A DNA stretch of 10,723 nucleotides from Candidatus Sulfotelmatobacter sp. (lineage in GTDB: Bacteria; Acidobacteriota; Terriglobia; Terriglobales; Acidobacteriaceae): NCBI GenBank assembly GCA_030040725.1, contig JASHTD010000259.1, forward strand, positions 1 to 10,723. The letters run 5' to 3'. The notes beneath the pieces were generated by a model. That model ran no database searches. It was not told the DNA's origin and saw only the letters and a list, made by a program, of their open reading frames with translations. The translations under genes were made by a program, and so were the position numbers. This document shows positions 4,896 through 10,723 of this stretch, piece after piece. Position 1 is the stretch's first letter; each line of letters opens with the position of its first letter.

Positions 4896-5453
4896 TCACC
4901 TCTTGGGGCGTGAAACGCTCATGGGAGAGATCGCGACCAGATACTTGCCTTCATCCGAATTGACAGGCTCGAGTTCAAAAACGTAATCGCCGGAGTGTCC
5001 GGGAAAGACGCGCTCGCGGAAATAATAGGCCTGGCCCGCTTCGGCGGTGAAGTTCGCCATGGCAAAGGCGCGAGAGCGGCTTTGCAGCCGAGACTGCCAA
5101 TTCATGCAAAGATGGTGCTCGCCCGGACCGGCGGGGAAGAAAATATAGGAGCTTCCGCGATTGGCGCCCATCCAAGTTCCGTCCATTCCGACCTTGGTGA
5201 CTGCGTTGTCCACATCATTGAGAAACCCGCCGAGCGTGTTGCTGTTAACGCAGCCAGGACACTCTCCCAGATCTTCGATTACATAGACGACTGCTTTACC
5301 GGGCTCGGGCTGAGCTGTGGGATGTTGAGCACCGGGCTTGACGTCAAATCGTGTGGTCATTGGACCGCACGCGGATTCGGCGGCCGCGACGGCGGCCGAA
5401 TCCTGCGCGAAAGCAGAAACAGCGAAAAGGAGAATGACGATAGCGCATTTCAT
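4896..5453 (-). CDS. Secreted DUF2846-like protein
   Basis: 185 residues with a typical signal peptide, MKCAIVILLFAVSAFA, and a likely cleavage after Ala16 (AFA|QD), so a periplasmic or exported soluble protein. The C-terminal part follows the pattern I associate with DUF2846: a short strand VVYVIED (55-61), a segment on substrate-like geometry KVGMDGTWMGANRGSSYIFFPAGPGEH split by glycines (87-113), then FTAEAGQAYYFRERV (135-149) and a final strand ending in EGKYLVAISP. DUF2846 has no established function. A CPGC pair (65-68) plus Cys29 and Cys116 could form disulfides. The ATG is supported by GGAGGA five bases upstream. A TATACA box (minus strand, 5562-5567) is a weak promoter candidate with no good -35. 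It converges on the 4283 gene with a 61-bp gap. Confidence 0.75.
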   Translation of the reverse strand: MKCAIVILLFAVSAFAQDSAAVAAAESACGPMTTRFDVKPGAQHPTAQPEPGKAVVYVIEDLGECPGCVNSNTLGGFLNDVDNAVTKVGMDGTWMGANRGSSYIFFPAGPGEHHLCMNWQSRLQSRSRAFAMANFTAEAGQAYYFRERVFPGHSGDYVFELEPVNSDEGKYLVAISPMSVSRPKR

Positions 5454-5618
5454 GGTGTTCCTCCGGGCTGGAGTTGCGCCGCGCGCGGAGCTCCACCGAT
5501 CAAGCCAGTGTGTGGCGCTGAAACCAGCTACCGTTTCTGATCAAAGCGTAGCGTAAAGGGATGTATAAATTCTGCCAAGTTTCGCAAAGATTGGGAAGCT
5601 TTGGTTTGAGGCCTTGGG

Positions 5619-8099
5619 TCAGTAGCGATCGTTAGTGTTGATGTTGAAGCCAAGAATGGCGTTGACTTCGACCGGCTGAGATCCGTGCATCGCGGGGCGG
5701 AATTTCCATCCGGGCAGGGCTGCCATGATTTTCGCAGTCATGTTGGCCGGGCCGGGCTCGAGAACCTGGAGATTCGAAAGGTTGCCGGAAGTCGTGAGCA
5801 GACACTTGACGACCATGCGCGCGTGGGGAAGGTTAGCGGGTAGATCGGCGCGGATGGCCTCCGGGCCGACAAGTGTTTCTTCCTGCGCATTGGGGCCGGG
5901 GCTCGCGTCGGCGAATTGCATAACTACTGTCCCGATCGTTGTATCGATGTAAACGGCGTAATTGTTGCCGGGAAGTTTGCCATAGAAGTCGAATACGCCG
6001 CCGGAGCGCGAGGTTGCAACGATAGTGATGGCGGGGCCTTGATCTGCCTTGAGATTCGAGCGGCGTGGAAGGTTTGGGTTCGGGTCACCGCCATCGGAAC
6101 CGAAACTGGGCAGGGTGACGACGGTGGTGCCGCCCTGTACGTCAACGCCGGGTACGGCGGGAGAGCCGGCGGCGAGACTGCCTGCGCCGCCTGGGCCGGG
6201 AGTGGTGGAAATTCCTCCGTGCGCGCTTTGATCGAAGCCGTGACCGGTGCTGGTTTTTCCCTCGCCTGTATTTGCTGAAGGTTTGTCCGTGGCGACGCCA
6301 CTCCCGGTGCCTTTCGCGTTGCCGATTCCTGTGCCTGAGCCGGAGCCGCCGATGCCGGGCCTTTCTCCGCCAGATGGCGAGATGGCAAGGGCGCTTTTGT
6401 CGGCTTTGCCGGGAAGGCCGACGTCGGAACCGGGCCGAGCCGAGGCAACGATTCCGGAGCTATCATTCTTTCCGCTCACATTCTTTGGAGGGGCAAGAGC
6501 GGAGTCGATTTCTGTCGGACGACTGAAACCTTTTCGTGCCGAACCAGAAGCCGATGCTGAGGAAACGGATGGAGGCGGAGGAACAACTTCAGGCCTGGGC
6601 AGATTGCGAGTTGATGCCGGGTTTGAGGATGTGGCGCTGGTTGTCGTGCTTACCGCCGGAGGCGGAGGCACGATTGCGGCGGCAGGAGCGTGCGGCAACA
6701 TACGCGAGACTCCTGAGGCTCCGGCGGCGGAAGGTGCGGGAGGGACAACTTCGGGAGCGAGCGTGCGAGAAGAAATGCGATTGGATGAGCCAGCACTCGG
6801 CGGTGGAGGCACAATGTTGGCTGCCAGTTCGCGGGAGGATGATCGACCTTCAGAAGAAACACTGGGTGGAGGCGGAACGACATCCTGGGTGCCAAAAATT
6901 TTGCCGATAATGCTGCTCATAAACGACGGAGCCGCCGCCTGAGTTGGAGGCGGAGGCACTATCGCAGGAGAGGATGCAGCCACGCCACTCTCGAGGCGGC
7001 GCAAATCGTGCGCGGAATCGGCGGAAGGCGGAGGTGCGATGACGGAAGGCGTAGGCAGATGAAGCTTGGCATTTCTCATCTCCTCGCGCGCCGGAGCGCT
7101 GACCGGAGGCGGCACGACCGCGACGTTGGTCATCGCAACTCGTGTCGACGGAACTTCGAGGCCACTTGTTGTCGGAGCCGGCGCAATGACGCGAGCGCTA
7201 AGTGCGGGCGCGGAGCGCGATTGATCGGCTGAAACCTGGGTCGAAGGCGGAGCAATTACATTCGGGTTTAGCGACGGGCCCCGTACGGCCTGTTGGCGCG
7301 AAACTTTTGGCGCGGGTGCGATTATTTCGGTGTCCAGCCGAGGCGCAATCAAAACGTGATCCGATGGTGTGGCTGGCGCGGGCGGTACGACCTCAGAACG
7401 CAAAGACGGCGCGGAGCGAGATCGATCCGTCGAAAGCTTGGGCGCGGGAGGAACCACGGCATTGAGTGTGAGTCCGGTTCGAGGATGGTCACCCGCTACA
7501 TCGGCTGGCGCGGGAGCGACCACATTCGCCGAAAGAGCCGGAAGCTTGAGCGAAGAGCGCAGATTTTCGGCCGAGGGCGATGGAAGCGCCGATTTGAAGG
7601 AGAGCAGGTTCGCTACTGCCTTGTCAGACGAAGGAAGCTTCACGTCAGGAGCATCAACGATTTTTTCGGAAAGCGAGTTGCCGCGCGCGATGCGAATCGT
7701 CTGCGTGCGGTGATGAGCTTCCTGGCCTCCAGCAGTCGCGGTTTTTCCGGATTGAGATCCGCTGAGATCTTCGGTGCGCGGGAGTTCGTCTCCGGAATAG
7801 TAGATGACTTCATACGGACGCAGCTTTGGAGGCGCATAGGGACGAAGCCGATCGATCTGCCGCGGGACAGCGACCACCGCGAATATGAAAAGCAATTGCA
7901 GGATCAACGAAACTACGAAGTTGCGGTACCCGATACCGCCCAACGGGGCTTCACCGGCAAGGGGCGGCGCGGAGCGCGCAAATGCCGGCCCGATCGAAGA
8001 GAAGAACTCGCGCCAGCGCGGTGACCACTCGACCAGGAGCTTCGGCGCGTCGTCAAGCTCGATGATTGTGACCTGATCGAGTTGGAGATTTTCAGTCAC
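5619..8099 (-). CDS. TonB-family-like envelope protein with proline-rich tandem repeats
   Basis: 826 residues from GTG 8097-8099. Order: cytoplasmic N-terminus (1-58); one membrane helix (about 59-79); a conserved-looking block RPYAPPKLRPYEVIYYSGDE (86-105); a long periplasmic stalk with about 14 repeats of 20-25 residues, each centred on VVPPPP, VVPPAP or VIAPAP (about 188-510); a Gly/Ser-rich linker (570-660); and a C-terminal domain (about 700-826) with KCLLTTSGNLSNLQVLEPG and MAALPGWKFRPAMHGSQPVEV, the pattern of the TonB C-terminal domain. Classical TonB couples the proton-driven ExbB-ExbD motor to outer-membrane transporters. No exbB, exbD or receptor gene is in the window, so an energy-transducing role is unproven; a structural cell-wall-spanning role is possible. 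The start is uncertain: no ribosome site precedes the GTG, and the frame is open back to the DUF192 stop. It follows Tad genes on the same strand. Confidence 0.8.
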   Translation of the reverse strand: MTENLQLDQVTIIELDDAPKLLVEWSPRWREFFSSIGPAFARSAPPLAGEAPLGGIGYRNFVVSLILQLLFIFAVVAVPRQIDRLRPYAPPKLRPYEVIYYSGDELPRTEDLSGSQSGKTATAGGQEAHHRTQTIRIARGNSLSEKIVDAPDVKLPSSDKAVANLLSFKSALPSPSAENLRSSLKLPALSANVVAPAPADVAGDHPRTGLTLNAVVPPAPKLSTDRSRSAPSLRSEVVPPAPATPSDHVLIAPRLDTEIIAPAPKVSRQQAVRGPSLNPNVIAPPSTQVSADQSRSAPALSARVIAPAPTTSGLEVPSTRVAMTNVAVVPPPVSAPAREEMRNAKLHLPTPSVIAPPPSADSAHDLRRLESGVAASSPAIVPPPPTQAAAPSFMSSIIGKIFGTQDVVPPPPSVSSEGRSSSRELAANIVPPPPSAGSSNRISSRTLAPEVVPPAPSAAGASGVSRMLPHAPAAAIVPPPPAVSTTTSATSSNPASTRNLPRPEVVPPPPSVSSASASGSARKGFSRPTEIDSALAPPKNVSGKNDSSGIVASARPGSDVGLPGKADKSALAISPSGGERPGIGGSGSGTGIGNAKGTGSGVATDKPSANTGEGKTSTGHGFDQSAHGGISTTPGPGGAGSLAAGSPAVPGVDVQGGTTVVTLPSFGSDGGDPNPNLPRRSNLKADQGPAITIVATSRSGGVFDFYGKLPGNNYAVYIDTTIGTVVMQFADASPGPNAQEETLVGPEAIRADLPANLPHARMVVKCLLTTSGNLSNLQVLEPGPANMTAKIMAALPGWKFRPAMHGSQPVEVNAILGFNINTNDRY
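6564..7538 (-). repeat. In-gene proline-motif repeats (VVPPPP/VIAPAP)
   Basis: About 14 degenerate coding units of 20-25 codons encode a hydrophobic pair followed by PPPP, PPAP or APAP, then a Ser/Arg/Ala-rich spacer. Early units tend to APAP and later ones to PPPP, so the array has diverged in two blocks. It is a stalk-like region between the membrane anchor and the C-terminal domain. The PPPP units are ones where translation would be expected to need elongation factor P. Confidence 0.7.
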
Positions 8100-8144
8100 T
8101 TCCGGATTGGCTGCCGCTGGCTCGGGGCGACGCAGCTCGCGGTC

Positions 8145-8507
8145 CTACTCCTTCACCTGGATTTCGATCCGATCGCCCAACGCGGTTTCAGTTCTGGCCG
8201 CAGTATGGCTGGGCAATTCCAGGACTGACGCCGCCTGCATGCGGATTGGGGAGAAACGCCAGGGCTGGAGGTTGTGCTCAACGTGCACTACAGTCCCGGC
8301 GCGGTCTAAATAGACTACGTCAATGGGGAATTGCATAGCAAGAGTATGAACTCCGCGACAGGGCCGAATCCAGAGGCCAGAGCCGTTACGGAAGTCATGT
8401 TCACGAATGCCGATCAGCCCGCGCAGGCGCGACCAGTGACGATCGGCAATCGTGACATCGGTGGCGAGATAAATGTTGCGGGTTTGGTTGAAGGCTTGGT
8501 GCGGCAT
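8145..8507 (-). CDS. DUF192 domain protein
   Basis: 120 residues. The DUF192 (PF02643) pattern is clear: RLRGLIG (27-33), the GLWIRPCRGVHTLAMQFPID stretch (44-63) corresponding to the family's GxxxxxxxxxxxxFxMxxxxxPLD core, VVYLDRAGTVVHV (64-76), VLELPSHTA (95-103) and the terminal GDRIEI. The function of the family is unknown. Many members are exported, but no signal peptide is visible here, so it would be cytoplasmic unless the start is wrong. ATG 8505-8507 is the first start after an in-frame TAA at 8514-8516; no strong ribosome site precedes it. It lies 92 bp after tadC, and its stop overlaps AAGGAG and is in the same frame as the TonB-like gene, 45 bp before its GTG. DUF192 genes next to Tad genes are familiar from other bacteria, which suggests an accessory role. 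Confidence 0.88.
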   Translation of the reverse strand: MPHQAFNQTRNIYLATDVTIADRHWSRLRGLIGIREHDFRNGSGLWIRPCRGVHTLAMQFPIDVVYLDRAGTVVHVEHNLQPWRFSPIRMQAASVLELPSHTAARTETALGDRIEIQVKE

Positions 8508-8543
8508 CCGGGTTTAGTCCAGTCGGTGGCGCGGGCTAACACA

Positions 8544-8586
8544 AACAGCGGGTTCCTCGGGCGCTCCCTTCGGTCGCTTGTCGGAA
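8544..8586. repeat. Degenerate copy of the GTTCCTC...GGAA repeat
   Basis: AACAGCGGGTTCCTC (8544-8558) is identical to 3892-3906. The end GGAA (8583-8586) pairs with TTCC (8553-8556), as in the 38-bp repeats, but the interior is unrelated (GGGCGCTCCCTTCGGTCGC). It fills about half of the short tadC-DUF192 spacer. Confidence 0.5.
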
Positions 8587-8599
8587 CAACGAATCTAGA

Positions 8600-9502
8600 T
8601 CACTTATTGACCAGCGAATGGTATGCCTGGATCAACGCCGGGCCAATCGTGACGAAGAGGAACGGGACCAATATGAAGAGGACCAGTGGAGGAACCATCT
8701 TGATGGTGGTTTTGGCGGCTTGCTCTTCAGCGCGCTGGCGGCGGGCGGTACGCAGCGAATCGGAGTGCACGCGCAGCGCTTGCGCGACGCTGGTACCGAA
8801 GCGGTCAGTCTGAATCAGGGTGCCGACCAGCGAGCGAATGTCATCGACCCCCGTGCGTTCCACTAAGTTGCGAAGCGCTTCGGCGCGCGGCTTGCCGGCG
8901 CGCATTTCGAGATTGACCAGGTGAAACTCGTCGCTGAGGTCGGGATGAGCGTGATGTAAATCCTGGCCGACGCGGAGCAGGGCTTGATCGAGGGCGAGAC
9001 CGGCTTCGACGCAGATCACGGTCAGATCCAGAGCGTCCGGCAGTGCGACGCGAATGCGATGCTGGCGATCTTTGATCATGCGCTTCAGAAAAAAGCGAGG
9101 AAGGAAAAAACCGAAAGCAGGGACGCAGACCAGCAAGGGCATGTTGTTGAAGCCGGAGAGAAGAGCGACGCAGGCGAATCCAACTGCGGCGAGTGCGAGA
9201 CGAGCTCCGAAATAGTAGCTGACATGGCGAGACTCGCGAAGTCCAGCTTGGATGAGCCACGCGCGGGTGCGGGAAACGTCGGCGGGCGAGAGGGGGATGG
9301 CTTTGCTGAGAGGATCGAGAGCCTGCTCCAGCCGCTCCTTCACTTTCATGCTGGGCCTGGCCTGGGCTTGCGACGACTGCCCAGCCAGAGACCGCAAACG
9401 CGCTCCCAGCACCGAACTCGGCGTCACCACGGCCGCGCCGAAAGCGAACACCACCGCGGCGACGGTGACAAAGATGACGATGGTGAGAAGCAGCAGCGGC
9501 AT
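8600..9502 (-). CDS. tadC: Tad pilus platform protein TadC (type II secretion F family)
   Basis: 300 residues. TadC forms, with TadB, the inner-membrane platform that the CpaF ATPase acts on during assembly of Tad/Flp pili. Predicted membrane segments are about 3-25, 99-117, 119-139 and 268-291. The T2SSF domain spans about 150-285, beginning LPDALDLTVICVEAGLALDQAL and ending in the helix after RRQRAEEQAAKTTIKMVPPL, a typical TadC ending. The ATG lies two bases after the tadB stop (TAA 9505-9507), so the two genes are probably translationally coupled; AGG in the tadB end gives a modest ribosome site. Being second of the two F-family genes after cpaF, it is TadC by position and by its RRxRAEExAAK motif. 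A paralogous T2SS/T4P PilC-type protein is unlikely, since that is a single longer protein. Confidence 0.92.
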   Translation of the reverse strand: MPLLLLTIVIFVTVAAVVFAFGAAVVTPSSVLGARLRSLAGQSSQAQARPSMKVKERLEQALDPLSKAIPLSPADVSRTRAWLIQAGLRESRHVSYYFGARLALAAVGFACVALLSGFNNMPLLVCVPAFGFFLPRFFLKRMIKDRQHRIRVALPDALDLTVICVEAGLALDQALLRVGQDLHHAHPDLSDEFHLVNLEMRAGKPRAEALRNLVERTGVDDIRSLVGTLIQTDRFGTSVAQALRVHSDSLRTARRQRAEEQAAKTTIKMVPPLVLFILVPFLFVTIGPALIQAYHSLVNK

Positions 9503-9504
9503 GC

Positions 9505-10476
9505 TTATACCTGAATCTTGATGATCTTGCGGATCACGAAATAGCCGATGGTCTGCAAGGCGATGCTGACAACGACCAGAAAGTGACCAATGGGGTCGTA
9601 GAAGAGCGGGCGCACAAATTCGGGGCTGAAGATCTCAAGAACGATCACTACGACCGGAGGCATGGCCATCAGCAGCGCCATGGTGAGCCGGCCTTGGGCA
9701 GTGTGAACCCGGACCTGCCGTTGAATTTTGAAGCGCTCGCGGATCACATAAGACAAATTATCGAGAATCTCAGCCAGGTTGCCACCGGTTTCGCGCTGCA
9801 GCATGACCGCGGTGACGAAGAACTTGATGTCGACAAGAGGCACGCGCTCGGTGAGATTCATCAATGCGTCGCGCACCGGCATGCCGAATTTTTGCTCTTC
9901 GTAAAGCTTGCGGAATTCCGTCGCCAGGGGCTCGGCGATCTCGTTGGAAATCATCTCCAGGGCGGTGGTGAAGGCATGACCGGCGCGGACAGCGCGAGCC
10001 AGGGTGTCGATGGCCTCGGGGAAAAGTTCTTCGATTTTTTCGAAACGCTTTTGACGGCGATAGGAAATGAACGAATAGGGAATAAAAGCGCCGATGACAA
10101 GAGCGGCCCAGGCGATGGCAGGATTCCTCGCCCAGAGCAAGGCAATGATTCCGCAGGCCACACCGCAGGAGGCGCATAGGGCGAGAAAATTGCCGGCGCG
10201 GATTTTCATGCCCGCCTGAGTCAGCGCGTCCTGAATGGCAGAGACGCGCGCCGAGCGGCGCAGCAGAGTATCGATTGCAGGAATGTTGCTGAGTTGCTCG
10301 TCACGCAAAAGGGCGAGTTCTTCGTGAGGCTCGCGCTCCGGCGCTTTCTGCGCCATGGCCAGACGGTCTTTGATGAGGCGAGCCTGGGCGCGGCGCTGGT
10401 CAAGCAGAGACGCCGCCGCGAAGGTTGCTAGGGCAACCACAATGAAGACGACGAGAGCAACGAATACTGCCGACAT
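9505..10476 (-). CDS. tadB: Tad pilus platform protein TadB (type II secretion F family)
   Basis: 323 residues from ATG 10474-10476, the usual TadB length. The frame is open 34 codons further up (ATG 10578), but those residues are polar and unlike the family, whereas the chosen start leads straight into the N-terminal membrane helix SAVFVALVVFIVVALATFAA. Other membrane segments are about 97-115, 118-138, 265-284 and 297-315. The T2SSF domain spans about 153-280, with LFPEAIDTLARAVRAGHAFTTAL (151-173) and LQRETGGNLAEILDNLSYVIRER (226-248), both typical of TadB. No good Shine-Dalgarno is visible. It follows the CpaF ATPase gene after 132 bp and runs into tadC. Confidence 0.93.
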   Translation of the reverse strand: MSAVFVALVVFIVVALATFAAASLLDQRRAQARLIKDRLAMAQKAPEREPHEELALLRDEQLSNIPAIDTLLRRSARVSAIQDALTQAGMKIRAGNFLALCASCGVACGIIALLWARNPAIAWAALVIGAFIPYSFISYRRQKRFEKIEELFPEAIDTLARAVRAGHAFTTALEMISNEIAEPLATEFRKLYEEQKFGMPVRDALMNLTERVPLVDIKFFVTAVMLQRETGGNLAEILDNLSYVIRERFKIQRQVRVHTAQGRLTMALLMAMPPVVVIVLEIFSPEFVRPLFYDPIGHFLVVVSIALQTIGYFVIRKIIKIQV

Positions 10477-10608
10477 AGAGTTACTTCGAACAATTTCAAT
10501 TTCTGATCGCTGATCTGTGTAGCGGAATGCTCTGCCGCAGCAGCGCTCAACATTACCCAGCGAAGAATCGTTAAGCAAAAAATCAGCAACCAGGAAAATT
10601 CCTGCAAT
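10477..10608 (-). other. cpaF-tadB spacer
   Basis: This is 132 bp, AT-richer than its surroundings. It is unusually long for a gap between cpaF and tadB, which are often nearly contiguous. I see no convincing terminator; a short inverted motif AGGAA/TTCCT lies at 10592-10603. It could hold an internal promoter, but I cannot assign one. Confidence 0.4.
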
Positions 10609-10723
10609 CTAAATCTCTGCCTTCGACTCGAACAATGCCGGCCGCAACCGGGCGCCGCCGGTAGCCAGGCGCTCGGCGAACTGGGGCCGAACCCCCGTAG
10701 CGCGGAACGTTCCGCGCACCTTG
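10609..10723 (-). CDS. cpaF: Tad secretion ATPase CpaF/TadA, C-terminal fragment
   Basis: Too short to stand out as an open frame, but the last 37 codons read KVRGTFRATGVRPQFAERLA then TGGARLRPALFESKAEI before TAG at 10609-10611. The pattern GxFxATGxRPxFxERLxxxGxxLxxxLFE is the standard C-terminal end of CpaF/TadA ATPases, hexameric cytoplasmic ATPases that power Tad pilus assembly. The Walker boxes lie outside the window. Its place directly before tadB and tadC on the same strand agrees with the usual Tad order. The main alternative, a different type II/IV secretion ATPase, would not normally end this way. Confidence 0.85.
   Translation of the reverse strand, partial: KVRGTFRATGVRPQFAERLATGGARLRPALFESKAEI

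Noticed and set aside
7293..8024. Long plus-strand frames opposite the TonB-like gene (also 6247-6942)
   Set aside because: The Gly/Thr-rich repeats in these frames simply mirror the Pro/Ser repeats of the minus-strand gene. Start sites lack ribosome sites.
10477..10578. Extended N-terminus of TadB starting at 10578
   Set aside because: The 34 extra residues are polar and precede what is clearly the N-terminal membrane helix; the downstream ATG gives the usual family length.
1..10723. tRNA, rRNA, insertion sequence, integrase or phage genes
   Set aside because: Looked for on both strands; no cloverleaf, rRNA segment, transposase motif or terminal inverted repeats enclosing a gene were seen.

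Overview
The window reads as chromosomal DNA of a GC-rich Gram-negative bacterium, most likely an Acidobacteriota (Terriglobia / Koribacter-like). The basis is gene content and style: a secreted-type cytochrome P460 end, an RG-rich PNPase tail, a proline-repeat TonB-like protein beside Tad pilus genes, and intergenic DNA full of short palindromic dispersed repeats ending in ...ATGACA. The assignment comes from memory of such genomes and was not tested by a search.

Layout. Positions 1-196 hold the 3' end of a plus-strand cytochrome P460-type heme protein. A repeat-bearing spacer follows, ending in a strong hairpin terminator (482-511). Positions 540-3601 (minus strand) carry rpsO then pnp, the classic ribosomal protein S15 / PNPase pair, with a structured 341-bp spacer. 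Positions 3602-4282 are a repeat cluster with a candidate rpsO promoter and the leader of the next gene. Positions 4283-4834 (plus) encode an unrecognised four-helix membrane protein. Positions 4896-5453 (minus) encode a secreted DUF2846-like protein, convergent with it. Positions 5619-10723 (minus) are one co-directional block: the end of the CpaF/TadA ATPase, TadB, TadC, a DUF192 protein and an 826-residue TonB-like protein.

How the genes work together. The minus-strand block is the inner-membrane engine of a Tad-type pilus or secretion system: the ATPase CpaF and the two platform proteins TadB and TadC. It is followed by two envelope proteins (DUF192 and TonB-like) that may be accessory to it. 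rpsO and pnp serve translation and RNA turnover. The remaining genes are isolated envelope or periplasmic genes.

I see no transposase, phage, CRISPR, tRNA or rRNA and no clearly new defence or biosynthetic system. The most unusual material is non-coding: several families of paired-arm repeats, a structured rpsO-pnp spacer, and a leader hairpin whose loop can pair with sequence touching a Shine-Dalgarno site. On the protein side, the RG-rich PNPase tail, the 14-fold proline repeat and the uncertain start of the TonB-like protein deserve a second look.
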